From Actinomadura_C sp036008685 (lineage in GTDB: Bacteria; Actinomycetota; Actinomycetes; Streptosporangiales; Streptosporangiaceae): DNA of 64,000 nucleotides. How positions within the stretch are numbered: the stretch's first letter is position 1; every line of letters starts with the position of its first letter. The translations under genes were made by a program, and so were the position numbers. The stretch spans positions 6,169 to 70,168 of the forward strand of contig DASYNF010000260.1 in assembly GCA_036008685.1 (NCBI GenBank), given 5' to 3'. Under the pieces are notes generated by a model, which searched no databases, was not told the origin of the DNA, and was given only the letters and a program-made list of their open reading frames with translations. Positions 43,156-51,793 of this stretch are shown piece after piece.

Positions 43156-44547
43156 ATGTCTGGTCGTGAAGAGACCGCTGAGCCCGTGGGGGACGCCGTC
43201 CCGGCCATCCCGCCGCACTTCGGTGAGGGGGCCTCCGTTCCGCCCGAGCCCGAAGCATCCGAGCCCCGAGCGTCCGAGCCCGAAGCATCCGAGCCCCGAG
43301 CATCCGGGCCCGGCGCACCCGCGCGGCCACTGACCGACCGGCTCGACGGTCCCAAGGCACCGTGGTGGGCGGTCCCCCCGGGGTCCTCTGACATCGCACC
43401 GGCCGGTGACGAGCAGGCTCGCGCAGAGGCACAGCCGCCACCGGGGACCCTTGTGGCCGGACCCGGGATGGCGGCCCTGGACACCCGGGGCGCCCTGCCG
43501 CCGCGGCCGCGGGCCGGACCGGCGGGCCGGGCCGAGCCGGCGTCCGCCCGCCCTGAGGGCCCCGGCGAGGTGACCGCTCCCATGCCGGCCGTCCGGGCCG
43601 AAGCACCGCTGACCCCCGACGCCATCCTTCCGCCGGGTCCCCGCCCCGGTGGTCCCGCGCCGATGTCCGCCCCGGCCTTCCCCACCGCAGCCGGGCCGGC
43701 CGCCATGGGTCCGTTCCACCACGGAGGGGGTACGGCCCCGTTCCCGCCGTCCACCGGCGGAGCCGACGGGAGAAACCGGACGGGCGGACCCGGCGGAGCG
43801 CCCGGGCCGATCGGGGCAAGCCGGCCGGCGGGGTCACGCGGCCGCCGGATCCTCCTCCTCGGCGGCGCCGCCGTGGGCGCCGTGACGGTCGGCGCGCTGA
43901 TCTTCACCGGGGTCGGCACGATCGTCGGCCCGGCGGCACAGAAGAAATCCGTGGCCCGGCACAGCCCTTCCGGCCACGGCGGCCAGGCGGCCGGCCCGAC
44001 GCCGTCCGCCCTTCCTCCCGGCCGCATGCCGGAACCGAGCATCGACAGTGAGCTGACCGACCACCGGCCGCTGTCGCTCAGCGAGCTGTTTCCCACCACG
44101 CGGATCATGCTCGCCGGCCGCCCGTACCGTCAGGACAAGACCTCGGTCAACCACCGGTGCGATCTGGCCGCGCGCGGGGCGATGGCCTCCGCGCTCAAGC
44201 GCGGCGGGTGCCGCGCCGTCGTCCGGGCGACCTTCGTCGACGGGACGAAATACGCGGTCACGACCGGGGTGGCGGCCATGCCCAGCCGGGCCGCCGCGGT
44301 GTCGGCGAGCCGTGCGGGCGACCCGAGCCGGTACGAGTGGTTCCGGGGCATGCGCGGCAGGATCGCCACGAACATGGATCAGGCGGGGGGCTACGCCTCG
44401 AGCACCGTACGCGGCCGCTACATCATCTACTCCTACGCGCAGTACGCCGACGGCACCCGGCCCCGGCCCGCGGATCCGGCCCTGAAGGACCTGACCCGTC
44501 AGTTCATCGAATACGCCGTCCGGCCGATCGAGGAGCGCGGCCGGTAG
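43156..44547 (+). CDS. membrane-anchored protein of unknown function, paralogue B
   Basis: 463 residues with a long cytoplasmic Pro/Ala/Glu region, including EPEASEPRASEPEASEPRAS repeats near residue 35, then RGRRI and a membrane helix (LLLGGAAVGAVTVGALIFTG), linker, and an outer domain. RPLSLSELFPTTRIMLAGRPY and HRCDLAARGAMASALKRGGC with VVRATF align with paralogue A, including the two cysteines. ATG 43156 is chosen over the frame's GTG because of the spaced TACTCT. Function unknown. Confidence 0.75.
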   Translation: MSGREETAEPVGDAVPAIPPHFGEGASVPPEPEASEPRASEPEASEPRASGPGAPARPLTDRLDGPKAPWWAVPPGSSDIAPAGDEQARAEAQPPPGTLVAGPGMAALDTRGALPPRPRAGPAGRAEPASARPEGPGEVTAPMPAVRAEAPLTPDAILPPGPRPGGPAPMSAPAFPTAAGPAAMGPFHHGGGTAPFPPSTGGADGRNRTGGPGGAPGPIGASRPAGSRGRRILLLGGAAVGAVTVGALIFTGVGTIVGPAAQKKSVARHSPSGHGGQAAGPTPSALPPGRMPEPSIDSELTDHRPLSLSELFPTTRIMLAGRPYRQDKTSVNHRCDLAARGAMASALKRGGCRAVVRATFVDGTKYAVTTGVAAMPSRAAAVSASRAGDPSRYEWFRGMRGRIATNMDQAGGYASSTVRGRYIIYSYAQYADGTRPRPADPALKDLTRQFIEYAVRPIEERGR

Positions 44548-44608
44548 CGCCATGCCCGATGACGCCCGCACCGGCGGCCTCGGGGGTCAGATCGCTGTGC
44601 GCGCCAGG

Positions 44609-45508
44609 TCACTGTGACGTGACGACCGGCGGCTCCTCGCCCGATGCCGCCGTAGGTGCGGCGATGGTGAGCGTGCGGACCCGCCGGGTCTCCAGCGCCC
44701 GCCTGGCCAGTCCCTCGTCGCCGGGATAGCGGATCTCCTCCAGGGAGAGCCCATGGGCCGGCGCGACATTGACCCCGGAGTCACGGACACCGGCGGCGAG
44801 CACCTCGGCCGGCCACCCGACCGGCCGGCGGCCGTCACCGACCACCAGCAGAGCACCGACGAGGGCTCGCACCATGGAGTGGCAGAAGGCATCGGCCTCG
44901 ACGGTCGCCACGGCGACGTGGTCCTCCTCCCGGGCCCACTCGTACCGCAGCAGGCGCCGGATGCTGGTGGCCCCCTCACGCCGGCGGCAGAACGCCGCGA
45001 AGTCGTGCTCGCCGAGCAGCAGGGCGGCGGCCGCGTTCATCCGGTCCAGGTCCAGTGACCGGGGATGCCACACGATCTCGTGCCGGCGCAGCGGCGGGAG
45101 CCCCATCGGCTCGTCGCAGACGCGATAGGCGTAACGGCGGGTGAGCGCGGAGAACCGCGCGTCGAACCCCTCCGGAGCCACGGAGACCCTCCACACCCGG
45201 ACGTCCCGCGGGAGCACCCCCGCGAGCCGCCGGGGCAGGGTCCCCTCGAGCCCGGCATACGCGGCGGCGGGCACGGCGACGTGGGCCACCTGCCCGCGTG
45301 CGTGCACCCCCGCGTCGGTACGTCCCGCCACGGTCAGATCGGGCGGCGGATCGAGCCGCAGCACACGGGCGAGCGCCTCCTCGACGACGCCTTGGACGGT
45401 CCTCTGCGCGGGCTGACGAGCCCAGCCCGAGAAGCCCGACCCGTCATAGCCGATGTCGAGCCTGAGCCGGACCAGAGCGGTCACGCCGGCCGGGGTCCGC
45501 TTGTCCAT
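44609..45508 (-). CDS. truA: tRNA pseudouridine(38-40) synthase
   Basis: Isomerises U38-U40 in the anticodon stem. LRLDIGYDGSGFSGWARQP, catalytic Asp in VAGRTDAGVHARGQV, RRYAYRV and FCHSMVRALVGALL. 299 residues. It follows rplQ across a strong terminator and is convergent with paralogue B. Confidence 0.96.
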   Translation of the reverse strand: MDKRTPAGVTALVRLRLDIGYDGSGFSGWARQPAQRTVQGVVEEALARVLRLDPPPDLTVAGRTDAGVHARGQVAHVAVPAAAYAGLEGTLPRRLAGVLPRDVRVWRVSVAPEGFDARFSALTRRYAYRVCDEPMGLPPLRRHEIVWHPRSLDLDRMNAAAALLLGEHDFAAFCRRREGATSIRRLLRYEWAREEDHVAVATVEADAFCHSMVRALVGALLVVGDGRRPVGWPAEVLAAGVRDSGVNVAPAHGLSLEEIRYPGDEGLARRALETRRVRTLTIAAPTAASGEEPPVVTSQ

Positions 45509-45631
45509 TTCCGCTGCCTCTCCCGCAGTGGGTCCCCACGATCACCCGGCCCGTGCCCGGGCACCACTCCCCCGAAGCAGATCGCCCCGGATGCCGCCAT
45601 GGGATCAGTCTTTCAAGACCGGCCTTCAAAG

Positions 45632-45670
45632 ACCGAGCCCGCCGTCCCGGGTCGGGACGGCGGGCTCGGT
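45632..45670 (-). terminator. terminator of the rpoA-rplQ region
   Basis: Perfect 17-bp stem (ACCGAGCCCGCCGTCCC arm) with a 5-base loop, 15 bp past the rplQ stop. Confidence 0.85.
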
Positions 45671-45685
45671 CGCCTCGGGCAGCGC

Positions 45686-46180
45686 TTACTTGCCGCCCTC
45701 GGCCTTGTCGCTCTGGGTCTCCTCGACCGCCGTGGCGCCCTCGGCCGGCTCGGCCTTCTCCTCGGCCGCCGGAGCGGCCTCGGTCGCCGGAGCCGCCTTG
45801 GCGGTGGTGGTCGCGGCCGGCAGAGTCTCCTCGACGAGCTCGATCACGGCCATCGGCGCGTTGTCACCCTTGCGGGGGCCGACCTTCGTGATCCGGGTGT
45901 AGCCGCCGTTGCGGTTCTCGAACCGCGGTCCGATCTCGGCGAAGAGGGTGTGGACGACGTCCTTGTCCCTGATCACCGCGATGACCTGGCGCCGCGAGGC
46001 GATGTCACCACGGCGGGCCTTGGTGATCAGCTTCTCCGCCAGCGGGCGAACCCGCCGGGCCTTCGTCTCGGTCGTCTTGATACGGCCGTGCTCGAACAGT
46101 GACGCGGCGAGGTTCGCCAGAATCAGCCGCTCGTGCGACGGGCTTCCACCGAGACGTGCACCCTTGGTGGGCTTCGGCAT
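45686..46180 (-). CDS. rplQ: 50S ribosomal protein L17
   Basis: MPKPTKGARLGGSPSHERLI and KARRVRPLAEKLITKARRGD identify L17. ATG 46180 has AGGAG 9 bp upstream. After the core (about residue 115) a tail of about 50 residues rich in Ala/Glu/Thr extends it, as in many actinomycetes. 164 residues. Confidence 0.96.
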   Translation of the reverse strand: MPKPTKGARLGGSPSHERLILANLAASLFEHGRIKTTETKARRVRPLAEKLITKARRGDIASRRQVIAVIRDKDVVHTLFAEIGPRFENRNGGYTRITKVGPRKGDNAPMAVIELVEETLPAATTTAKAAPATEAAPAAEEKAEPAEGATAVEETQSDKAEGGK

Positions 46181-46233
46181 GGCTGCTTTCTCCTGTTCCA
46201 CCTGCATCGGCCGTGTCAGGTACCGATGTCAGT

Positions 46234-46259
46234 CCGGCGGCGCCGGGCGGCGCCGCCGG
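46234..46259 (-). terminator. hairpin between rpoA and rplQ
   Basis: Perfect 11-bp stem CCGGCGGCGCC with a 4-base loop, 12 bp after the rpoA stop. It could be an attenuator or processing site that lowers rplQ relative to rpoA. Confidence 0.55.
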
Positions 46260-46270
46260 TCTTCGGATTC

Positions 46271-47284
46271 TTAGTACTGCTCGGTCTCGGCGTAGCTCTG
46301 GTCGTCGTCGCCGAAGTTGTCCGCCGCGGCGCTCGGGTCGAACCCGGGCGGGGAGTCCTTGAGCGACAGCCCCATCTCGACGAGCTTCTGCTTGACCTCT
46401 TCGATGGACTTGGCCCCGAAGTTCCTGATGTCCAGGAGGTCCTGCTCGCTACGGGCGACCAGCTCGCCGACGGAGTGGATGCCCTCACGCTTGAGGCAGT
46501 TGTAGGAGCGCACCGTGAGGTTGAGCTCCTCAATCGGCAGCGCCAGATCGGCCGCGAGGGCCGCGTCGGTGGGCGAGGGGCCCATGTCGATGCCCTCGGC
46601 CTCGACGTTGAGCTCACGAGCCAGGCCGAACAGCTCGACCAGGGTCTTGCCGGCGCTCGCCACCGCGTCGCGCGGGAGCATCGACGCCTTGGTCTCGACG
46701 TCCAGGATCAGACGGTCGAAGTCGGTGCGCTGCTCGACTCGGGTCGCCTCGACGTTGTAGGTGACCTTCATCACGGGCGAGTAGATGGAGTCGATCGGAA
46801 CCCGGCCGATCTCCTGGCCCGGCTGCTTGTTCTGCGCGGCGGAGACGTAGCCCCGGCCACGCTCGACGGTGAGCTCCATCTCGAGCTTCGCCTTGTTGTT
46901 CAGCGTCGCGATGTGGAGGTCGGGGTTGTGCACCTCGACCCCGGCCGGCGGCGCGATGTCGGCCGCGGTGACCACACCGGGGCCCTGCTTGCGCAGGTAC
47001 ATCACGACCGGCTCATCGTGCTCGGAGGAGACGACGAGTGACTTGAGGTTCAAGATGATGTCGGTGACATCCTCCTTGACCCCCGGCACGGTGGAGAACT
47101 CGTGCAGGACACCCTCGACCCGGATGCTGGTGACCGCGGCACCGGGGATCGAGGAGAGCAGGGTACGACGGAGCGAGTTGCCGATCGTGTAACCGAAGCC
47201 CGGCTCCAGCGGCTCGATGGTGAACCGCGACCGGAACTCGTCGACCTGCTCCTCGGTGAGGGTGGGACGCTGAGCGATCAGCAT
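46271..47284 (-). CDS. rpoA: DNA-directed RNA polymerase subunit alpha
   Basis: N-terminal assembly domain: FTIEPLEPGFGYTIGNSLRR, SIPGAAVTSIRVEGVLHEF. C-terminal domain that contacts UP elements and activators: RSYNCLKREGIHSVGELV and DIRNFGAKSIEEVKQKL. 337 residues. Confidence 0.98.
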   Translation of the reverse strand: MLIAQRPTLTEEQVDEFRSRFTIEPLEPGFGYTIGNSLRRTLLSSIPGAAVTSIRVEGVLHEFSTVPGVKEDVTDIILNLKSLVVSSEHDEPVVMYLRKQGPGVVTAADIAPPAGVEVHNPDLHIATLNNKAKLEMELTVERGRGYVSAAQNKQPGQEIGRVPIDSIYSPVMKVTYNVEATRVEQRTDFDRLILDVETKASMLPRDAVASAGKTLVELFGLARELNVEAEGIDMGPSPTDAALAADLALPIEELNLTVRSYNCLKREGIHSVGELVARSEQDLLDIRNFGAKSIEEVKQKLVEMGLSLKDSPPGFDPSAAADNFGDDDQSYAETEQY

Positions 47285-47375
47285 GGGTCTTCCTTCCCGC
47301 GGCGCCCGCTATTTGACTGCCGCGTTTCTTCTGGTCCTCCTCCGACGGTACGCGCCCGGGGAGGTGGTCGCCGTT

Positions 47376-47404
47376 CCCGGGCGGTGGCGGCGCCACCGCC
47401 CGGG
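47376..47404 (-). terminator. hairpin terminator downstream of rpsD
   Basis: Perfect 12-bp stem CCCGGGCGGTGG with a 5-base loop, 8 bp past the rpsD stop and 92 bp before rpoA. Confidence 0.65.
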
Positions 47405-47412
47405 AGAAAGGC

Positions 47413-48039
47413 CTACTTGGAGTAGTACTCGACGATGAGCTGTTCCTGGACCGGCGAGTCGATCTGCTGCCGGACCGGGAGGGCGTGCACGAGGACGCGC
47501 ATCTTGTCGGAGATGACCTCGAGCCACGCCGGGGTCGTGCGGTCGCCGACCTCGGCGCGCGCCACCTCGAAGGGGACGTCCTCGAGGGACTTCTGCCGCA
47601 CCTCGATGATGTCCCGCTCGTTCACGAGGTACGAGGGGATGTCGACCTTCTGGCCGTTGACCAGGAAGTGGCCGTGGCGGACCAGCTGGCGAGCCATGTC
47701 GCGGCTCTTGGCGAAGCCCGCGCGGTAGACCACGTTGTCGAGACGCCGCTCGAGCAGGTTCAGCAGGTTCTCACCCGTCCGGCCCTGCTTGCGGTTGGCC
47801 TCTTTGTAGTAGTTGCTGAACTGCTTCTCGAGCACCCCGTAGATGCGGCGGGCCTTCTGCTTCTCCCGCAGCTGGACGAGGTACTCGGTCTCCTTGGGAC
47901 GACCGCGACCGTGCTCACCCGGCGGGTAGGGCCGGATCTCGATCGGGCACTTGGGTCCCATGCACTTGCTGCCCTTGAGGAACAGCTTCATCTTCTCGCG
48001 ACGGCACAGCTTGCAGTCGGCACCGGTGTAACGAGCCAT
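47413..48039 (-). CDS. rpsD: 30S ribosomal protein S4
   Basis: 208 residues from MARYTGADCKLCRREK. The N-terminal CxxC...CMGPKC makes it the zinc-binding form. The S4 RNA-binding domain is RRLDNVVYRAGFAKSRDMAR and HGHFLVNGQKVDIPSY. S4 starts 16S assembly and in many bacteria represses its own operon. The frame extends upstream without conservation. Confidence 0.97.
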   Translation of the reverse strand: MARYTGADCKLCRREKMKLFLKGSKCMGPKCPIEIRPYPPGEHGRGRPKETEYLVQLREKQKARRIYGVLEKQFSNYYKEANRKQGRTGENLLNLLERRLDNVVYRAGFAKSRDMARQLVRHGHFLVNGQKVDIPSYLVNERDIIEVRQKSLEDVPFEVARAEVGDRTTPAWLEVISDKMRVLVHALPVRQQIDSPVQEQLIVEYYSK

Positions 48040-48053
48040 GTATTCGTAACCTC

Positions 48054-48455
48054 TCAGACCCGGCGGCGCTTCGGCGGCCGGCAACCGTTGTGCGGCACAG
48101 GCGTGACGTCCTGGATGGAGCCCACCTCGAGGCCGGTCGCCTGCAGTGACCGGATGGCGGTCTCGCGGCCCGAACCCGGGCCCTTCACGAAGACGTCGAC
48201 CTTACGCATGCCGTGCTCCATGGCGCGGCGGGCGGCCGACTCGGCCGCCATCTGAGCCGCGAACGGCGTCGACTTGCGCGAGCCCTTGAAGCCGACATGG
48301 CCGGCCGAGGCCCAAGCGATCACGTTCCCCATGGGGTCGGTGACCGTGACGATCGTGTTGTTGAACGTGCTCTTGATGTGGGCGTGCCCATGAGCGACGT
48401 TCTTCTTTTCCTTGCGGCGCACCTTCTTGGCGCCGACCCGGCTCTTCGGAGGCAT
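48054..48455 (-). CDS. rpsK: 30S ribosomal protein S11
   Basis: 133 residues. GHAHIKSTFNNTIVTVTDP, ASAGHVGFKGSRKSTPFAAQ and GRETAIRSLQATGLEV; ends NGCRPPKRRRV. Platform protein near the mRNA exit. 14 bp before rpsD. Confidence 0.98.
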   Translation of the reverse strand: MPPKSRVGAKKVRRKEKKNVAHGHAHIKSTFNNTIVTVTDPMGNVIAWASAGHVGFKGSRKSTPFAAQMAAESAARRAMEHGMRKVDVFVKGPGSGRETAIRSLQATGLEVGSIQDVTPVPHNGCRPPKRRRV

Positions 48456-48521
48456 CTGCTCTCTTTACTCTTGAGGTCGTCGGTCCCTGCGGGGCCCCGC
48501 TCCAGGCGGGACGCGGCGGGG

Positions 48522-48902
48522 CTACTTCTTGCCGGTCTTCTTCCTACCGGCCACGGTCTTCTTCTTGCCCTTGCGGGTGCGCGCGTTGGTCTGCGTGCGC
48601 TGACCGTGGACGGGAAGGCCACGGCGGTGACGGATGCCCTGGTAGCACCCGATCTCGATCTTGCGACGGATGTCGGCCTGGATCTCGCGGCGCAGGTCGC
48701 CCTCGACCTTGTAGTTGCCTTCGATCCAGTCGCGCAGCCGGATCAGCTCGTCGTCGCCGAGCTGGTGCACCCGCAGGTCACCGCTGATGCCGGTCTGCAG
48801 CAGGGTCTCGAGCGCGCGAGTGCGGCCGAGTCCGTAGATGTATGTGAGCGCGATCTCGAGGCGCTTCTCGCGCGGGAGGTCGACGCCGACTAGACGTGCC
48901 AT
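48522..48902 (-). CDS. rpsM: 30S ribosomal protein S13
   Basis: 126 residues from MARLVGVDLPREKRLEIALT; GIGRTRA-type GLGRTRALETLLQTGIS, and RGLPVHGQRTQTNARTRKG at the tRNA-facing end. AAGGGAA precedes by 10 bp. The upstream part of the open frame is not conserved. Confidence 0.97.
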   Translation of the reverse strand: MARLVGVDLPREKRLEIALTYIYGLGRTRALETLLQTGISGDLRVHQLGDDELIRLRDWIEGNYKVEGDLRREIQADIRRKIEIGCYQGIRHRRGLPVHGQRTQTNARTRKGKKKTVAGRKKTGKK

Positions 48903-48947
48903 CGTCGGGCAGTTCCCTTCATGTTGCGGAGGTCTGACACGCCGCCA

Positions 48948-48969
48948 CCACACCCCTGCCCGGGTGTGG
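48948..48969 (-). other. hairpin in the rpmJ-rpsM gap
   Basis: 8-bp stem CCACACCC/GGGTGTGG, followed at 48970-48988 by a CCCCGG...CCGGGG-like pair. The gap of 213 bp is wide for this operon and contains no gene. Confidence 0.4.
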
Positions 48970-49074
48970 CCCCGGCCTCCGACCGGGGGTCTCTCTCTCA
49001 CAGCTGTGCCGTACGACTCCGCGGAGGCGTACGGCGAGGCGGCGCGAGAGTTGCGACGCGTGTCTTTTTCCTTA

Positions 49075-49118
49075 CAGGGCCGTTACCGGCCCTGAGCGGG
49101 GCGCTGTGCGCCCGCTCA
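49075..49118 (-). other. two adjacent hairpins at the 3' end of rpmJ
   Basis: 49093-49118 (TGAGCGGG...CCCGCTCA, including the rpmJ stop) and 49075-49094 (CAGGGCCG-TTAC-CGGCCCTG). They share two bases. No T-run follows, so processing or partial termination is more likely than a full terminator. Confidence 0.5.
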
Positions 49119-49229
49119 GCCCTGGCGCTGCTTGTGCCGCGGGTCCGGGCAGATCACCATGACCCGGCCGTGACGGCGGATGATCCGGCACTTCATGCAG
49201 ATCTTCTTGACACTCGGCTTGACCTTCAC
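49116..49229 (-). CDS. rpmJ: 50S ribosomal protein L36
   Basis: 37 residues, below the usual gene-calling limit. MKVKPSVKKICMKCRIIRRH and ICPDPRHKQRQG with the zinc ribbon CxxC-x12-CxxxxH (C+ form). GTG start with GGAG 6 bp upstream. Confidence 0.95.
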   Translation of the reverse strand: MKVKPSVKKICMKCRIIRRHGRVMVICPDPRHKQRQG

Positions 49230-49296
49230 TGGAGTCTCCTCGGTACAGGGTCGTCCCCGCCTCGCCGTGACACGGAGAAGGCAACCCCAGTAGGCG

Positions 49297-49518
49297 TTAC
49301 TTGTAGCGGTAGACGATCCGGCCACGCGTGAGGTCGTAGGGGCTCAGCTCCACGACGACTCGGTCGTCCGGCAGGATCCGGATGTAGTGCATCCGCATCT
49401 TGCCACTGATGTGGGCGAGGACCTTGTGCCCGTTGTCCAGCTGCACCCGGAACATTGCGTTCGGGAGCGACTCGACGACGACGCCTTCGATCTCGATGGC
49501 CCCTTCTTTCTTGGCCAT
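49297..49518 (-). CDS. infA: translation initiation factor IF-1
   Basis: 73-residue S1-like OB fold: MAKKEGAIEIEGVVVESLPN, FRVQLDNGHKVLAHISGKMR, YDLTRGRIVYRYK. Binds the A site during initiation. First gene of infA-rpmJ-rpsM-rpsK-rpsD-rpoA-rplQ. Confidence 0.98.
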   Translation of the reverse strand: MAKKEGAIEIEGVVVESLPNAMFRVQLDNGHKVLAHISGKMRMHYIRILPDDRVVVELSPYDLTRGRIVYRYK

Positions 49519-49841
49519 GTCCTCCGCGTTTCGCTGGTCGGCTCATCTGGGGATCGGTCCCTGCGGAGAGCGGACTCTCCGCGTGCCCCGGTGGCGGGGC
49601 AGCGATCGCTCGCGTCTGACGACCGCCCTGGGGTGGCGCGAACGCGCACGCGTAGGGCATCGAAAGTGGACCGACAAAAGAGTGTACGTCACCCGGCCGC
49701 CGAACGCGAAATTCTCGCACATCCGCCGAGGGGATCGGACGTCGGGCGGCACCGCCGGCCCGTGCTTCCTGCACGGGCCCTTCCCGGGTCGTACGCTGGT
49801 TGCGGATCTCCAACAGGGCTGTCCGCACGAGGAGGATCGCC

Positions 49842-50399
49842 ATGCCGGGCTATGACTTCGAGCTGATCCTCAGCCGTCCGTTCTTCGAGCCGGAGCTGGA
49901 TCCGCTGTTCCAGCATACCCAGGGCTACGTCACGGTCGGTTTCGTCCGGGATCCCCAGCAGGCCGGGCACACCGGCCAGGCGGGGTGCTCCTGGGACGCC
50001 CCGTCGCTGGCGGCGGCGGTCATGGAGGTGATCGGCCACATCGAGGCGAGCGCGCCCGGGCTGCGAGCCCTGCGCGTCGAGGCCGATCCGCTGCTGTCGA
50101 TGCTCGACATCGCCGAACGCGCCGGCCGCACCATCGAGTCCGTCCGGCTCTCGATCAAGGGCGTCCACGGACCCGGCGGCTTCCCGGCCTCGGAGACCAC
50201 GACGCCCCGGCACCGCCTGTGGCGGTGGTCCCAGGTGGCCACGTGGTACGGCATCGACGACCCGCAGATCCGTGAGGCCGGACCGACCTCCCGGGCCATC
50301 AACGGATGGCTCGCCCTGCGCGAGATCGTCCCCCAGGTCGCGCCGGAGCCCCGCACCATGGTGTCGGCGCTGGCCTCCGCCGTGCGCGTCAGCGCCTAG
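49842..50399 (+). CDS. HTH-like DNA-binding or antitoxin-like protein
   Basis: 185 residues from ATG 49842, which has GAGGAGG 5 bp upstream. N-terminus GYDFELILSRPFFEPELD; a mid-protein DIAERAGRTIESVRLSIKG is a good helix-turn-helix, followed by GPGGFP and LWRWSQVATWYG, the pattern of small actinomycete DNA-binding proteins sometimes annotated as antitoxins. No toxin gene is adjacent. The only plus-strand gene inside the ribosomal region apart from none; no operon partner. Confidence 0.65.
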   Translation: MPGYDFELILSRPFFEPELDPLFQHTQGYVTVGFVRDPQQAGHTGQAGCSWDAPSLAAAVMEVIGHIEASAPGLRALRVEADPLLSMLDIAERAGRTIESVRLSIKGVHGPGGFPASETTTPRHRLWRWSQVATWYGIDDPQIREAGPTSRAINGWLALREIVPQVAPEPRTMVSALASAVRVSA

Positions 50400-50430
50400 A
50401 GCCGCGGGGTCCCGGCCCGGTCTCCCGGCC

Positions 50431-50874
50431 TCAGCCCGAGGGCCGCCTGGGACCGAAGAGGCCACGGGCCAGCAGGACCGCTCCCCAGGGGCCCGCCATC
50501 CAGATCCACCAGGGGAAGAGCAACTGAGCGCTCGACACGCAGGAGATCAACCAGATGACGACGCAGACCAGGTTGACCGAGGCGTAGCCCGCCCAGCCCG
50601 ACATGCCTCCGTCGCGCAGGCCCACCGGGCCGGGCCGGGCCGGTGCCATGCCGGCGCGGCGCGCCGCGGGCACGGGCAGCTCGTACAGGTCGGTTTCCGG
50701 AAGGTCCGCGGTGATCTCGTGCAACGCGCCCACGGTCCTCGCCGCGTAGGTGGCGTCGAGACGCTCGTTCAGCTCCTCGATGGTGATCCGGCCCTGGACG
50801 CAGTGCTCGCGCAGAGCCGTCGCGACCCTGTCACGGTCGGCGTCCGACGCGCGCATCTCCGGATTCAACGGCAT
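50431..50874 (-). CDS. DUF1707 and 2TM domain membrane protein
   Basis: 147 residues from ATG 50874. The DUF1707 motif MRASDADRDRVATALREHCVQGRITIEELNERLD is complete (cited in part: MRASDADRDRVATAL; GRITIEELNERL). A linker leads to two membrane helices (VNLVCVVIWLISCVSS; WIWMAGPWGAVLLARGLFG). Domain function is unknown; such proteins are common actinomycete envelope or regulatory adaptors. It follows map in the same direction. Confidence 0.85.
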   Translation of the reverse strand: MPLNPEMRASDADRDRVATALREHCVQGRITIEELNERLDATYAARTVGALHEITADLPETDLYELPVPAARRAGMAPARPGPVGLRDGGMSGWAGYASVNLVCVVIWLISCVSSAQLLFPWWIWMAGPWGAVLLARGLFGPRRPSG

Positions 50875-50935
50875 TCGCCATCCCTTCGCGCCGCCCAGGA
50901 TGCCGGACCCGCACACCCGGGCGGGTGAACCTTCG

Positions 50936-51766
50936 TCACCCCGTAGGACGCTCCGGGACGCCGGCCGGTTCCGCGAGGCCCCGGCGGCCGCCGTCCAGCG
51001 CGGTGAGCACCCATGGGCCGTCCTCGGTGACCGCGAACGTGTGCTCGAAGTGCGCCGAGTACTTTCCGTCCTGGGTCACCACGGTCCACTCGTCCTCGAG
51101 CTCCCAGGTGTGACGCGAACCGAGATTGACCATCGGCTCCACCGCGAAGCACATGCCCGGCACGAGCTCGGGACCTTGTCCCGGGGGGCCGTGGTTGGGC
51201 ACCGGCGGATCCATGTGCATCTCGGTGCCGATGCCGTGCCCGGTGTAGCCCTCGACGATGCCGTACGGCCCCTGCTCGCGGATGTAGGTCTCGACGGCGT
51301 GGCTGATGTCGCTGAGCCTCCGCCCGGCCTGACCGGCCGCGAGGCCGCGCCACATCGCCTCTTCGCAGACGTCCATGAGCCGCTGCCGCTCGGGGGTGAT
51401 GTCGCCGACCGCCACCGTGATCGCGGAGTCGCCGTGCCAGCCGTCGACGATCGCGCCGCAGTCGATGGAGATGATGTCGCCCTCCCGCAGCACCTTGCGG
51501 GCGCTGGGGATGCCGTGCACGATCTCCTCGTTGACCGAGGTGCAGATGGTCGCGGGAAAGCCCTGATAGCCCTTGAACGACGGCGTGGCCCCCGCTGAGC
51601 GGATGGACTCCTCTGCCATGTCGTCGAGGTCCGCCGTGGTGATTCCGGGCTTCACGGCCTCTCTCAGCCGCTCCAGGGTGTGGCCCACCACGAGCCCCGC
51701 CGCCCGCATGAGCTCGATCTGCTCCGCGGTCTTGATCTGGATCGCCGGCCTACGCCTTTTCCACAC
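50936..51766 (-). CDS. map: type I methionine aminopeptidase
   Basis: Removes the initiator Met. IQIKTAEQIELMRAAG, SIDCGAIVDGWHGDSAITV (metal Asp pair), GHGIGTEMHMDPPVPN (metal His) and the metal Glu residues in AVEPMV and the late FEHTFAVTEDG. 276 residues. GTG start with GGGAG 4 bp upstream. Between adk and the DUF1707 gene. Confidence 0.96.
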   Translation of the reverse strand: MWKRRRPAIQIKTAEQIELMRAAGLVVGHTLERLREAVKPGITTADLDDMAEESIRSAGATPSFKGYQGFPATICTSVNEEIVHGIPSARKVLREGDIISIDCGAIVDGWHGDSAITVAVGDITPERQRLMDVCEEAMWRGLAAGQAGRRLSDISHAVETYIREQGPYGIVEGYTGHGIGTEMHMDPPVPNHGPPGQGPELVPGMCFAVEPMVNLGSRHTWELEDEWTVVTQDGKYSAHFEHTFAVTEDGPWVLTALDGGRRGLAEPAGVPERPTG

Positions 51767-51793
51767 ACTCCGCTCCCGGGTAACCGAAGGGTC

